From Candidatus Coatesiibacteriota bacterium (GTDB taxonomy: Bacteria > JAFGND01): a stretch of 64,000 bases of DNA. The stretch's first letter is position 1. Each line of letters opens with the position of its first letter. Position numbers and translations under genes: made by a program. The DNA lies in the NCBI GenBank assembly GCA_016927185.1, contig JAFGND010000060.1, forward strand, positions 37,231-101,230. Direction: 5' to 3'. Below, piece after piece: positions 13,087-21,977 of this stretch. The notes below the pieces were generated by a model. That model saw only the letters and a list, made by a program, of their open reading frames with translations. It ran no database searches and was not told the DNA's origin.

Positions 13087-13581
13087 TTGAATTACATGAA
13101 AATTATGGTATTAATTATTCTTCTTCTGGCAACTACCTGCTTAATTTCGGCTAATGTAAAATATTATGCCCATCTTGGTATTCCTGCAGATTTGAAGCAA
13201 CTTTACAGCAAAGGTTTTAACCTCAGGAACCAGTTGAAAAAGAATAGCAAAAAGGCTTCTTATAAGTGCGTTTTAGATAAGAATGGAATTATAAGGGAAA
13301 TAGTATTCACTGGGAAAAAAACCAAAAAAATAAAATACGCAAAAATAAGAATTTCTTACAAGAAGGGAAAAATAGACAATATACTTTTCTTGAATTCAAG
13401 TGGTAAGCCAGTTGATGCTGGTCCTCAGAATTATGCAAAACTAATGTTCTTGAAAAAGAAAGGTAAATTGGTAGTATTGAAATATAGAGCTAGAAACATA
13501 AAGAAAAAGAAATCCCAGAAAACAGAAAGTATTTTCAACATAAATAGTGAATCAATAAATAACTGCAAAGGCGGAACTTGA
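13087..13581 (+). CDS. Hypothetical lysine-rich exported protein
   Basis: A 164-residue protein with a clear N-terminal signal peptide (hydrophobic residues 5-20 ending LISANVK), then a strongly basic mature part rich in lysine and tyrosine. The pattern of short charged strands suggests a repeated beta-hairpin type, but I recognise no family. The start could also be the ATG at 13096. It stands alone: upstream is a 190-bp intergenic stretch, downstream a perfect hairpin and the convergent kdsA. Confidence 0.55.
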   Translation: MNYMKIMVLIILLLATTCLISANVKYYAHLGIPADLKQLYSKGFNLRNQLKKNSKKASYKCVLDKNGIIREIVFTGKKTKKIKYAKIRISYKKGKIDNILFLNSSGKPVDAGPQNYAKLMFLKKKGKLVVLKYRARNIKKKKSQKTESIFNINSESINNCKGGT

Positions 13582-13588
13582 GGTTATT

Positions 13589-13609
13589 AGAGCTTTAGGT
13601 TAAAGCTCT
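13589..13609 (+). terminator. Perfect 9-bp hairpin between convergent genes
   Basis: AGAGCTTTA, a three-base loop GGT, then TAAAGCTCT. The stem is perfect and lies between the stop at 13581 and the end of the convergent kdsA, whose stop codon it overlaps. A loose T-rich run (CATTCGTTTTT) follows on the plus strand. It is probably a terminator for the small exported-protein gene, possibly acting in both directions. Confidence 0.5.
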
Positions 13610-14442
13610 TCATTCGTTTTTATAACTATCTTATGAATTGCAGTTAATTGTTCCAGTAACCATCTCAATTTATTCAAGTGAAGCATTGATGAAGCATCGC
13701 ATAATGCATTATAGGGTTCCGGATGAGTTTCAATAAAAATTCCCTGAACACCTGATGCTACTCCAGCTCTTGCAAGCAAGGGAATAAATTCGGGTTGTCC
13801 TCCCTTGGGGTCATGACTCGAGTATCCATAAATCCTTAAAGAATGAGTAACATCATAAATAACAGGATAACCCAGATCAGCCATTATTTTCAATGCCCTG
13901 AAATCATTTATCAGTGTTCTGTAACCAAAACATGAACCTCTTTCAGTGAGAAGTATTTTTTTGCAATCTACTGATTCTGCTTTCTCTATTGCATTTGCCA
14001 TATCCTCGGGTGCAGAGAATTGACCCTTTTTTATATTGATAGGTTTTCCGGTTCCAGCGGCTTTTATTATCAGTCTTGTCTGCTGGGATAAATATGCGGG
14101 AATCTGAATACAATCAAGATATCTGCTTGCAAGATCTATTTCATCTCTGCAATGAACATCAGAAAGAACGGGAACATTTACCTCCTTCTTGACCTTGCCA
14201 AGAATCTTCAATCCCTTTTCAAGCCCTGGGCCTTGATATCCATAGGATTTGGAACGATTATCTTTCAAATAACTTGATTTGAAAATAAACGGTATATTTA
14301 AATCCTTTGTTATAAGATCTATTTCCTTTGCTGTCTCAATAACCACTCCTTCATCTTCTATTACACATGGACCAGCTATTAATACAAGAGGCTTGTTCAG
14401 GCCAATAATAACATTTCCGACATGGACATCTCTCATATTCAA
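13600..14442 (-). CDS. kdsA: 3-deoxy-8-phosphooctulonate synthase KdsA
   Basis: The enzyme that condenses arabinose 5-phosphate with phosphoenolpyruvate to form KDO 8-phosphate, the committed precursor of the LPS inner core. The 280 residues are full length. Typical motifs are LIAGPCVIE near residue 21, FKSSYLKDNRS, DVHCRDE, the ERGSCFGY segment and the DVTHSLR stretch. Its presence is one of the best signs that this organism has an outer membrane with LPS. It overlaps the upstream hexomutase gene by 4 bp (ATGA). Confidence 0.96.
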   Translation of the reverse strand: MNMRDVHVGNVIIGLNKPLVLIAGPCVIEDEGVVIETAKEIDLITKDLNIPFIFKSSYLKDNRSKSYGYQGPGLEKGLKILGKVKKEVNVPVLSDVHCRDEIDLASRYLDCIQIPAYLSQQTRLIIKAAGTGKPINIKKGQFSAPEDMANAIEKAESVDCKKILLTERGSCFGYRTLINDFRALKIMADLGYPVIYDVTHSLRIYGYSSHDPKGGQPEFIPLLARAGVASGVQGIFIETHPEPYNALCDASSMLHLNKLRWLLEQLTAIHKIVIKTNEEL

Positions 14443-15800
14443 ACCTCCAGTATCTTTTTTGCTGTAATTAATAGAAAATCAAGATTTTCCTCTTTCCTGG
14501 CTTCTCCAATTATTCTTATTATCGGTTCAGTATTTGACGGTCTGATATGAATCCATTTATCAGGCCAGTCAAATCTGTAACCATCCTCTTTATTGACAGT
14601 ACTGCCAGCAAAAACTTCCATTAATTCATCAATTCTCTCTTTTATTATCTCTGCCTGAGCATTAAACCTGGTCTTTTTCATATAGTATTTCGGTATTGTT
14701 TCAATCATAGAAGAAAGCTTGATATCCTTCTCAGCAAGTAAATTCAATATCAACGCTATCCCGATACTTGCATCTCTTGTAGGATTTATATTTCTGTAAA
14801 TGATTCCTCCATTTCCTTCCCCGCCAAACAAAACATTCTCTCTTTTCATCCTTTCAACAACATTTGCTTCTCCAACTGGGGTTCTAAGTAATTTTACACC
14901 ATTCAATGAACAGATATCATCAAGCATTCTTGAACTTGAAAGATTGGTTACTATATCTGACTTCATCCTTTTTAAGAAAAGCATGCTGGAAAGAACCAGG
15001 GAATACTCTTCACCTACTGCATTTCCCTTTTCATCAATCAATGCAAGCCTGTCTGCATCGGGATCGGTTGCAAATCCAATATCGGCATTATTTTCAACTA
15101 CCTTTTTGCATAATACTGATAGATTCTCAGGAACTGGCTCTGGATTTCTGCTGAAGATACCATTCATTTCTTCATTAATCATTATCACTTCGCATCCAAG
15201 TTTTTGAAGCAGTTCCTTGTTGATTTTCGAACCAGCACCATTCCCTGGATCATAAACAACCCGTAATCCTCTTTGTTTTATAACTCCTTTATCAATAATA
15301 TCAGAAGATAATATTCCTTCTATATGGTTTCTATATGCTTCATGGTCTTCCCTGAAATTTCCTATTCGATTATAATTCTCCCATTCATTTGTTGATGATT
15401 TTTCTATAAGGAACTTTATATCATCTTTCAAAATGAAAGTCCCATCACAGGAATAGAATTTGAGAGCATTCCATTCAATCGGATTATGGCTTGCAGTTAT
15501 AACAATTCCTCCTGCAGCATCTGAATTTTTTATATTATATCCAACAGAAGGAGTTGGAAGTATTCCAAGAGATATTACATCGCATCCTGATCCCATAAGT
15601 CCAGCAATGGCAGCATTTTCAAGCATTTTACCTGTTATTCTGGAATCTCTGCCAATAAGGATTTTAGGTTTCGCTCCATGATTCCTTATGCAGAGTTTTC
15701 CAAAGCCATAGGCAAATCTGAGAACAATCTCTGGATTAAGGTTTTGGCCTACAATCCCTCTTATTCCGCTTACTGACGTCATCAATTCATTTTGTTTCAT
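14439..15800 (-). CDS. glmM: Phosphoglucosamine mutase-like phosphohexomutase
   Basis: An alpha-D-phosphohexomutase of 453 residues. The phosphoserine loop TASHNP, the metal-binding loop DPDADRLALID, the sugar-binding GEGNGG and the phosphate-binding RPSNTEP are all present in order. The opening SVSGIRGIVGQ favours GlmM, which makes glucosamine 1-phosphate for peptidoglycan and LPS, but a phosphomannomutase role cannot be excluded. I chose the ATG at 15800 because an AAGGA ribosome binding site lies 7 bases upstream; the frame is open to 15827. It is the first gene of a coupled pair with kdsA. Confidence 0.88.
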   Translation of the reverse strand: MKQNELMTSVSGIRGIVGQNLNPEIVLRFAYGFGKLCIRNHGAKPKILIGRDSRITGKMLENAAIAGLMGSGCDVISLGILPTPSVGYNIKNSDAAGGIVITASHNPIEWNALKFYSCDGTFILKDDIKFLIEKSSTNEWENYNRIGNFREDHEAYRNHIEGILSSDIIDKGVIKQRGLRVVYDPGNGAGSKINKELLQKLGCEVIMINEEMNGIFSRNPEPVPENLSVLCKKVVENNADIGFATDPDADRLALIDEKGNAVGEEYSLVLSSMLFLKRMKSDIVTNLSSSRMLDDICSLNGVKLLRTPVGEANVVERMKRENVLFGGEGNGGIIYRNINPTRDASIGIALILNLLAEKDIKLSSMIETIPKYYMKKTRFNAQAEIIKERIDELMEVFAGSTVNKEDGYRFDWPDKWIHIRPSNTEPIIRIIGEARKEENLDFLLITAKKILEV

Positions 15801-15935
15801 AAATAATTCCTTCAGATAAAATGTCAAATACCTAAGGTTTGTTGCAAGTTAAAACTAAAAATTATACCTGATTCAAGGCAACTTGACAAAGAACCCCTAT
15901 TTTTATTAGTTAACTTGAAAAATATAAGGAGATTT

Positions 15936-16682
15936 ATGAAAAAGTGTTTCTTGATTTTCTTCTCTATCATATATATAGTATTTTTCTCCTGTTCAGATGA
16001 TGTAACAAATGATGATAATACTGGAACTGGGACTGGAACCAGTACAGGATATAATAAACCTCCTTCCCTGACGATAAAGAAACCTTCAGGAGAAAATGAT
16101 ATTGCATTTGCAAAATATACTATAAGCTGGGCTTACTGGGATCTTGATAGTTCTGATACTTTGAAATTGAATCTATATTATGATACTGACAGGGATTATA
16201 GTTCATTTAGTGGAATCATCGCAGAAAATATTGATCCCAAGGACGGCAGCTATATATGGTCTCTGGAAAATGTTGCCCTGGGAGATTATTATATATTGGG
16301 AGTAATCACAGATAAGCAGAATATAGTCAGAGCTTACAGTGAGGGCTACCTTACGTTAACTGATGATCCAAGACCATTGATAGAAGTAACAAAACCTGAT
16401 AGTGCTGGAGCAAGCGCTTCTGATTTCTATACAATTGAATGGGTTTCTAAAAGTCCTGCAGGAAGCAGTCTCAAGTTTGATTTATATTATGATACAGACA
16501 CTACAAGTTCAAATGGGGTTATTGGAACTATAGCAGAGAATCTTCCTGATTCAACCTATTATAAATGGGATGTAAGCGATGTTCATAGTGGAACATACTA
16601 TATCAAGATAACTGCTAAAGATACTCTGGGGAATTCAGTTTACGATTATAGTGAAGGAGCAATAAGAGTAGGGCAGTTTTAA
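15936..16682 (+). CDS. Exported lipoprotein with two Ig-like repeats
   Basis: A 248-residue lipoprotein. The signal peptide ends FFSC, with the lipidated cysteine followed by SDD and a Gly-Thr-rich linker. The mature part holds two copies of a roughly 90-residue beta-sandwich-like unit, each with a YTISW or YTIEW strand, an LYYDTD loop and a closing YYI strand followed by YSEG. The start is the ATG at 15936, which has an ideal AAGGAG site; an upstream TTG in frame at 15915 is less likely. The neighbour at 16738 shares the linker and one such unit, so the two are probably diverged duplicates. Function unknown; likely outer-membrane or surface exposed. Confidence 0.7.
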   Translation: MKKCFLIFFSIIYIVFFSCSDDVTNDDNTGTGTGTSTGYNKPPSLTIKKPSGENDIAFAKYTISWAYWDLDSSDTLKLNLYYDTDRDYSSFSGIIAENIDPKDGSYIWSLENVALGDYYILGVITDKQNIVRAYSEGYLTLTDDPRPLIEVTKPDSAGASASDFYTIEWVSKSPAGSSLKFDLYYDTDTTSSNGVIGTIAENLPDSTYYKWDVSDVHSGTYYIKITAKDTLGNSVYDYSEGAIRVGQF

Positions 16683-16737
16683 GGTTTTTACCAGTATTTA
16701 ATTCAGCATTTGCCCTCTTATGGATAAGGCGGAGCAT

Positions 16738-18186
16738 ATGAAAAGAACTGGTTTGCTTTTTTATTTTTATTTCCTGATCCTTGCTTTTTCATGTGGAGAT
16801 GACGCTACTGATAATGGTGATAACACAGGTTCAGGAACATCTACAAGTACAAGTACGGGAACAGGAACTGGAACAAGCACTGGTGAAAATCTCTCAATAA
16901 CTATCACTAATCCACCTGAGGAAGGGGCATATACTGATAGATATTTCACTATTGAATGGAGTTACACAAAACCAGATGGGACTTCTCCTTTAGTTAGCTT
17001 GTATTATGATAATGACACAATTCAGGGAGGAGAAACAAAGATAAAGGATCAAATTGCTGTTCAAGTAAAATGTTACAAATGGGATACTTCAGGTTTACCG
17101 GATCATACCTCTATTTACATATTAGCAATAATAGATGATCTAGGTGTGAAATGCAACTTGAAAGAAATCAAACAAAGTTTATACAAGCGAAGCAGACTTA
17201 GATCGGAGAATATCGGAAAAAATATGACATTAAATATGGATTATTCTGAAGGCACAGTAAATATTGACAGAACAGGATTGATAAGAACATTTAATGGCCA
17301 CGAAAGCAAGGTGAATTCAGTTTCCATCTCTCCAGATGGTAATTATGCTTTGTCAGGAGCAGGTGAATATTATTATGGGTACAATGTTCTTAAGTACTGG
17401 AGAATATCAAACGGAACATGTCTTAGAACTTTTTCCGGTCATTCAAATGTAGTTAATTCTGTTTGCTTTTCACCTGATGGTCAATATGCTTTATCTGGAG
17501 CTGGATATTATTCGGGAGTATCAGATAATACGATAAAGTACTGGAGAATATCAGATGGAATATGCATTAGAACTCTTTCAGGTCATTCTGATGCAGTCAA
17601 TTCTGTTTGTTTTTCTCCAGATGGTAAATATGCTCTATCTGGAAGCAGCGATAGGACTTTGAAATTGTGGGATTTAAAAACTGGAATGCTAATCAGGACA
17701 TTTTCTGGACACAGCAATAATGTTTCTTCTGTTTGCATTTTAAGAGATGGGCAATATGCTTTATCTGCTGGCTGGGATAACAAGGAAATATACTGGAGAG
17801 TATCTGATGGACAAAGAATAAGAGAGTTCAGCGGACACGAGAGTTGTGTCACATCAGTTTGTATATCCACTGATGGAGAATATGCGTTATCTGGAAGTTA
17901 TGACAATACTTTAAGATACTTTAATCTTGCGGATGGAACTAGTATATTTACTTTTAATGGACATGATGGTGCAGTCAATTCTGTTTGTATATCTCCTGAT
18001 GGTAAATATGCAGTTTCAGCAAGCATGGACAAGACAATCAGGTATTGGGATATATCAACTGGCAATTGTGTAAGAACATATAGAGGGCATAGCAGCAATA
18101 TCTCTTCAGTATCAATCACGCCAGATGGGAAATTCGCCTTAAGCGGAAGCTGGGATAGGACACTTAAATACTGGAGATTATTCTAA
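16738..18186 (+). CDS. Lipoprotein with seven WD40 repeats
   Basis: A 482-residue protein. The signal peptide ends in AFSC (lipobox), followed by a Gly-Ser-Thr low-complexity linker, one Ig-like unit resembling those of the preceding gene, and seven WD40 repeats, each opening with a GH dipeptide (GHES, GHSN, GHSD, GHSN, GHES, GHDG, GHSS) and containing SPDG-type and YALSG-type strands. Seven blades suit one closed beta-propeller, presumably a periplasmic or surface protein-binding platform. The ATG at 16738 starts directly at the signal peptide; an in-frame ATG at 16720 lacks a ribosome binding site. Confidence 0.85.
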   Translation: MKRTGLLFYFYFLILAFSCGDDATDNGDNTGSGTSTSTSTGTGTGTSTGENLSITITNPPEEGAYTDRYFTIEWSYTKPDGTSPLVSLYYDNDTIQGGETKIKDQIAVQVKCYKWDTSGLPDHTSIYILAIIDDLGVKCNLKEIKQSLYKRSRLRSENIGKNMTLNMDYSEGTVNIDRTGLIRTFNGHESKVNSVSISPDGNYALSGAGEYYYGYNVLKYWRISNGTCLRTFSGHSNVVNSVCFSPDGQYALSGAGYYSGVSDNTIKYWRISDGICIRTLSGHSDAVNSVCFSPDGKYALSGSSDRTLKLWDLKTGMLIRTFSGHSNNVSSVCILRDGQYALSAGWDNKEIYWRVSDGQRIREFSGHESCVTSVCISTDGEYALSGSYDNTLRYFNLADGTSIFTFNGHDGAVNSVCISPDGKYAVSASMDKTIRYWDISTGNCVRTYRGHSSNISSVSITPDGKFALSGSWDRTLKYWRLF

Positions 18187-18197
18187 TTTCAAGATGA

Positions 18198-18216
18198 AAC
18201 TGTTTCAGTTTTTTAT
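18198..18216 (+). terminator. Possible weak terminator hairpin
   Basis: AAACTG, loop TTT, CAGTTT, then a run of T on the plus strand, directly after the WD40 lipoprotein gene and at the end of the convergent gene. The short AT-rich stem makes this a weak candidate. Confidence 0.35.
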
Positions 18217-19070
18217 TACTTCTTGTCCAGACCATTACCTTCAAACCAGTCGGTTTTAATATATCTCTTGAGAGCTGAGCGGAATAGGTAATCACGATAA
18301 TTGCAGTATCCAGACAGGCATTGATTATGTCCCTGTTTGGTTTCAAGAAAGACTATTCTTGTCTTTGTCAAAACCTTTCTTTGAAGTTCTCCTTCTTTTG
18401 CAGTCTTGAAAGATATACCTTCCTTTTTCAGCAGGTTCATTACTTTTTTGCTTGATGATTTAGTACTTGGACCTATCAAATTCAGATAACGCCTTGCCTT
18501 ATGCTCCTTCAGCCATTTTACGAATGTATCTTCCTCACCATATTGGCTGTCAAACATTATCACTTCCCTGATAGGAATTCCACCATTCTTTATTGCATAA
18601 GCCATTGGTTTATAACCACCTGAATGTGATGAAATAACGATAATTCTGGGATTTATTTTTTTTGCATACTTTTTGTTAACAAGGAATGATCCTGTTTCCA
18701 GTATGAATTTCTTTAAGCCATCTTTTTTCATGAGTTCACCTGAATTAGAAGATCCATCCAAATTGGGAATTATAAGAATCGCATTCTGTTTGCTTTGAAA
18801 TAGCTGTTCTCTTAGTTCATATCCCTTCAATGCATATTCCATTGAGCAATTATGCCCATGAAAATGTATTAAAGCGTCCCACCAGGAAAATTTTTTATAA
18901 TACTTTGGAATAAAGATAGCTACTTTATTCATGGAAGATTTGAAAGACCATGGACCAGATTTCAATCTTAATATGTAAGTAGTCCCGAGGTTTGATTTCT
19001 GGACACTCAGCTCTTCATATGAATAAAGTAATGTGAATGAAAGGAAAAGAAACAGGATATATTTAAGCAT
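18216..19070 (-). CDS. Exported alpha/beta-hydrolase-like protein
   Basis: A 284-residue protein with an N-terminal signal peptide (residues 1-17). The mature part resembles an alpha/beta hydrolase: HFHGHN as an oxyanion-type segment, ISSHSGG at the nucleophile elbow (a variant of G-x-S-x-G), an aspartate in MFDSQYG and a late histidine in QGHNQC. The reaction is unknown. It is the last gene of a long minus-strand run; its ATG overlaps the stop of the preceding small gene by one base. Confidence 0.65.
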   Translation of the reverse strand: MLKYILFLFLSFTLLYSYEELSVQKSNLGTTYILRLKSGPWSFKSSMNKVAIFIPKYYKKFSWWDALIHFHGHNCSMEYALKGYELREQLFQSKQNAILIIPNLDGSSNSGELMKKDGLKKFILETGSFLVNKKYAKKINPRIIVISSHSGGYKPMAYAIKNGGIPIREVIMFDSQYGEEDTFVKWLKEHKARRYLNLIGPSTKSSSKKVMNLLKKEGISFKTAKEGELQRKVLTKTRIVFLETKQGHNQCLSGYCNYRDYLFRSALKRYIKTDWFEGNGLDKK

Positions 19071-19390
19071 TATTCTTTCTTCAGGATAGGCATCAATGAA
19101 TTGTCAATATGAAAAAAAGCAATCAGTTCATTTAATGATTCAACTTTGTTCTCTGGAAACAAACTGACTCTCATATTAGGCGAATTTTTTATACCCTTGA
19201 GCATAAATGATCCATTTCTGAATACCTTGTAAAAAGGTTTTGGGAACTCAGTATAATATTCAAACTCACCTAATGATGAAAGGGAGTTTATGAAATCATC
19301 TTGAAGTGCTTTCGAGAATATGAAATCAAACAATGTTGTATCCTTGAAACAATCATCAAGAACTTCTATCTTAACTACTGAGATTTTCAT
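19070..19390 (-). CDS. Hypothetical 106-residue protein
   Basis: I do not recognise this family. It has no signal peptide, membrane segment or cysteine-rich motif, and reads as a small mixed alpha/beta cytoplasmic protein. It is fixed in place by its overlaps: 4 bp with the cysteine desulfurase before it and 1 bp with the hydrolase-like gene after it. The tight coupling to the desulfurase might mean a sulfur-related accessory role, but nothing in the protein shows this. Confidence 0.6.
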   Translation of the reverse strand: MKISVVKIEVLDDCFKDTTLFDFIFSKALQDDFINSLSSLGEFEYYTEFPKPFYKVFRNGSFMLKGIKNSPNMRVSLFPENKVESLNELIAFFHIDNSLMPILKKE

Positions 19391-20532
19391 TTCAGTACTG
19401 ATATCTGGTTTAGAGCTTTAATCAATCTTTCAACCTCCTCTTCCGAATTGAAGTAGCTTAATGAAATCCTTGCTGTTCCTATGGGTAGGGTTCCAAGTAT
19501 TTCATGTATCATTGGAGCACAATGAAGACCTGTTCTTATTATTATATTGAATGAATTTGTAAGTACATAACCTATGTCATCAATCAGCCAGTTTTTGATT
19601 GCGAAGGAGATTGTCCCTACACTTTTATCAAGATCATCAGGGCTGTAAAGAATAATTTTTTTGTTATCTTTCATGGCATCAATAAGTATACTTAATAATG
19701 CATGCTTTTTTTCTATAATCTTGCTTATGCCAATTTTCTTTACAAATCTTACTCCTTCAGTCAATCCTACAATTCCTGGAACATTTCTTGTACCAGTTTC
19801 ATACCTGACAGGTATCCTTTCAGGCTGGAATGGATCTTCACTGAGTATACCAGTTCCACCTTGCTTGAAAGGAGGAAAATCAAATCCTTCAGCAATATAA
19901 GCACCTCCTATACCTCTCGGACCAAACAAAGCCTTGTGGCCAGTAAAAACTAGATAAGCGACTGGAGTTTCTTTGAGTGAGATTTTTATATTTCCTGCAG
20001 TCTGGGAAGCATCAAGCAGCAATGGAACTTTATGTCTGAAAGCTATATCTGAAATCTTCTTGATATCCTGCAAGGCACCAGTAACATTAGAGCCATGATT
20101 AATTACTACAAGTCTTGTATTATCCTTGAATGCTTTACTGAAATCGTCAATGTCCAGATATCCTCTCTCATCAACCCTGACATAAGTCAGTTCTACTCCA
20201 TTTCGCTTGCTTGCAGTATTCAAGGGACGAATGACTGAATTATGTTCTGCGTAAGTACTGATTGCATGATCACCACTTTTGAGTGTCCCATGAATAATCG
20301 CATTCAGAAGCTCAGAAGCATTGCTTCCGAATACTATCCTGTTTGAATCGGGAGCTTCAAATAAAGAGGCAATCTCCTCTCTTGCAATTTTGACTACATC
20401 CTTAGCAGAGGCAATATTCTGCCTGTCTCCAAATACTGGACATTCAGTCAGATTTCTTTTCATTGCTTCAATCACTTCAGGAGGTTTTGGCCAGCTAGTA
20501 GCAGCGTTATTGAAATAAATGTAGTTTTCCAT
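19387..20532 (-). CDS. Class V aminotransferase, cysteine desulfurase family
   Basis: A 381-residue PLP enzyme. The PLP lysine is Lys200 in FTGHKALFG, preceded by Asp174 in LLLDASQ that contacts the cofactor, and the candidate persulfide cysteine is Cys338 in RTGLHCAP. The opening YFNNAATSWPKP matches the desulfurase branch often found near selenium or molybdenum genes, which fits loosely with the YedF-like gene elsewhere in the window. No dnd, suf or isc scaffold genes are adjacent. It overlaps both neighbours, sitting directly after the inactive HsdR-N-like protein. Confidence 0.85.
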   Translation of the reverse strand: MENYIYFNNAATSWPKPPEVIEAMKRNLTECPVFGDRQNIASAKDVVKIAREEIASLFEAPDSNRIVFGSNASELLNAIIHGTLKSGDHAISTYAEHNSVIRPLNTASKRNGVELTYVRVDERGYLDIDDFSKAFKDNTRLVVINHGSNVTGALQDIKKISDIAFRHKVPLLLDASQTAGNIKISLKETPVAYLVFTGHKALFGPRGIGGAYIAEGFDFPPFKQGGTGILSEDPFQPERIPVRYETGTRNVPGIVGLTEGVRFVKKIGISKIIEKKHALLSILIDAMKDNKKIILYSPDDLDKSVGTISFAIKNWLIDDIGYVLTNSFNIIIRTGLHCAPMIHEILGTLPIGTARISLSYFNSEEEVERLIKALNQISVLK

Positions 20533-21944
20533 TATTCAGTAAAATCATCCATTTCCAGGTCTTTATAATAGCTTTCCTTGAAGATCTTGTTTTTGTTGTT
20601 AAGCTTTTCAATCTCTTCATCAATCTGAGTTTGTGATTCTATTTCAATATCTGTATAGCTTTGTTTTCGCGGCTTAATGTAGTTTGAAAGAATACCTTTC
20701 TTGGGTTCTGTTTCCGTTTCCTCACTCTTTATGGTCTTTTCTCTCTTTATATAGGGTGAATTATCTAACGAATATCCATCCTTCTTTAGTTTGTTCACAG
20801 CATAATCAAATGAAATATTGATTATGGGCTTGAGATTTTCAAGCTGATCTCTTCTTGTAATATTGAATTCCATATCTCCTGAGCCCCAATGCTTTATTTT
20901 AATAACGTTCCTTATAAAAGGAGGTTTGTTTTGGATGGCATCCCACGGAAGGTTTATCCATCCCCTTAGTTTGTTTGTATGAATATGAAGGCTTGCGAAA
21001 AGGAGTTGTTCAATTTCCCAGGTTATATACAATGCCCTGTATGTCTTGTATATTGCTTTATTAAGGCTGAGACAATACCTATCCATTTCTTTGTATAATT
21101 CCACAATAGAGTGTTTTCTCTTGCTTGTATGATGGTTTTCGTCATACATTTTTCTCGCTCGAGTTCTCATATATACATGTTCTTCTGGATGACTTTCCTC
21201 TATGTAATGTAATTTTGGTTCACCTAAAGGTTTCTTGATAAGAGAAGGTTCCTTTTTTGATATAAGAGTTGCAACAGTCTCCTCCTTTGCAACATTCCAT
21301 ATTCTAATAAGACTCTCCTTTATTCTTTCATCTGACAGCTTTATTCCCTGTAGATTTACTTTTATGCTTTCCATAAGGAAATCAGGAGGATTTTTCATGA
21401 TCTTGTTTACTGATCTTCTGATTCTGCTATCAGTGAATAAACGTTCCCAAATCTTGTCCAGTTCGCCTTTCTGCATTTCCCTTTTTGAGAATGGCCATAA
21501 AAGCGAAGCTGGTTTGTTTAAATCCTGATCAGCAGCATTATAGTATACTTCATAAAGCAACCTATCAAGTACAGGGCAGCTTTCAAGACTGCTGTAGAAT
21601 TTCCAGATCACGCCATTAGTTATTGCACACCATTTTACATTGCTTGCTGCAGTATCCTGTACAACCTGTGTTATGAATGCAGGATCATTTATTGGGCTAT
21701 CAAGAGGTACTGCCATTATGAAAAGCAGATTTCTTCCTTTGTCACGCAGGGCGTAACTCATTGTTCTTCCGCCGCCAATGGGAATTTCTACCCGAACTTG
21801 TTCAGGATCATGGATGTCCCAGCCCAGAGTAGATAGAATTGGATCAATAAAGACAATTCTTGTCTGCATTACACTCATTTTTTCGCGCCAATACTTACTC
21901 CACTTCTCTCTCAATTCCTCTAATTTTGCTACTAGTTCTTCCAT
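20532..21944 (-). CDS. HsdR-N-like protein with lost nuclease site and DUF5655-like C-terminus
   Basis: A 470-residue paralogue of the protein encoded next to it. The N-terminal domain aligns without gaps to the restriction-type PD-(D/E)XK fold of the neighbour, but the catalytic positions are changed: Ser63 for Asp63, Met77 for Glu77 and Val79 for Lys79. A central charged region follows, then a C-terminal domain with the HWGSGDMEFNI motif like DUF5655, and a basic-acidic tail. It is probably a catalytically dead partner or regulator of the active paralogue. Its stop is 1 bp inside the desulfurase start. Confidence 0.7.
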   Translation of the reverse strand: MEELVAKLEELREKWSKYWREKMSVMQTRIVFIDPILSTLGWDIHDPEQVRVEIPIGGGRTMSYALRDKGRNLLFIMAVPLDSPINDPAFITQVVQDTAASNVKWCAITNGVIWKFYSSLESCPVLDRLLYEVYYNAADQDLNKPASLLWPFSKREMQKGELDKIWERLFTDSRIRRSVNKIMKNPPDFLMESIKVNLQGIKLSDERIKESLIRIWNVAKEETVATLISKKEPSLIKKPLGEPKLHYIEESHPEEHVYMRTRARKMYDENHHTSKRKHSIVELYKEMDRYCLSLNKAIYKTYRALYITWEIEQLLFASLHIHTNKLRGWINLPWDAIQNKPPFIRNVIKIKHWGSGDMEFNITRRDQLENLKPIINISFDYAVNKLKKDGYSLDNSPYIKREKTIKSEETETEPKKGILSNYIKPRKQSYTDIEIESQTQIDEEIEKLNNKNKIFKESYYKDLEMDDFTE

Positions 21945-21977
21945 GATTTTTCCTTTCTATATTTTACGTTTGAGTTC

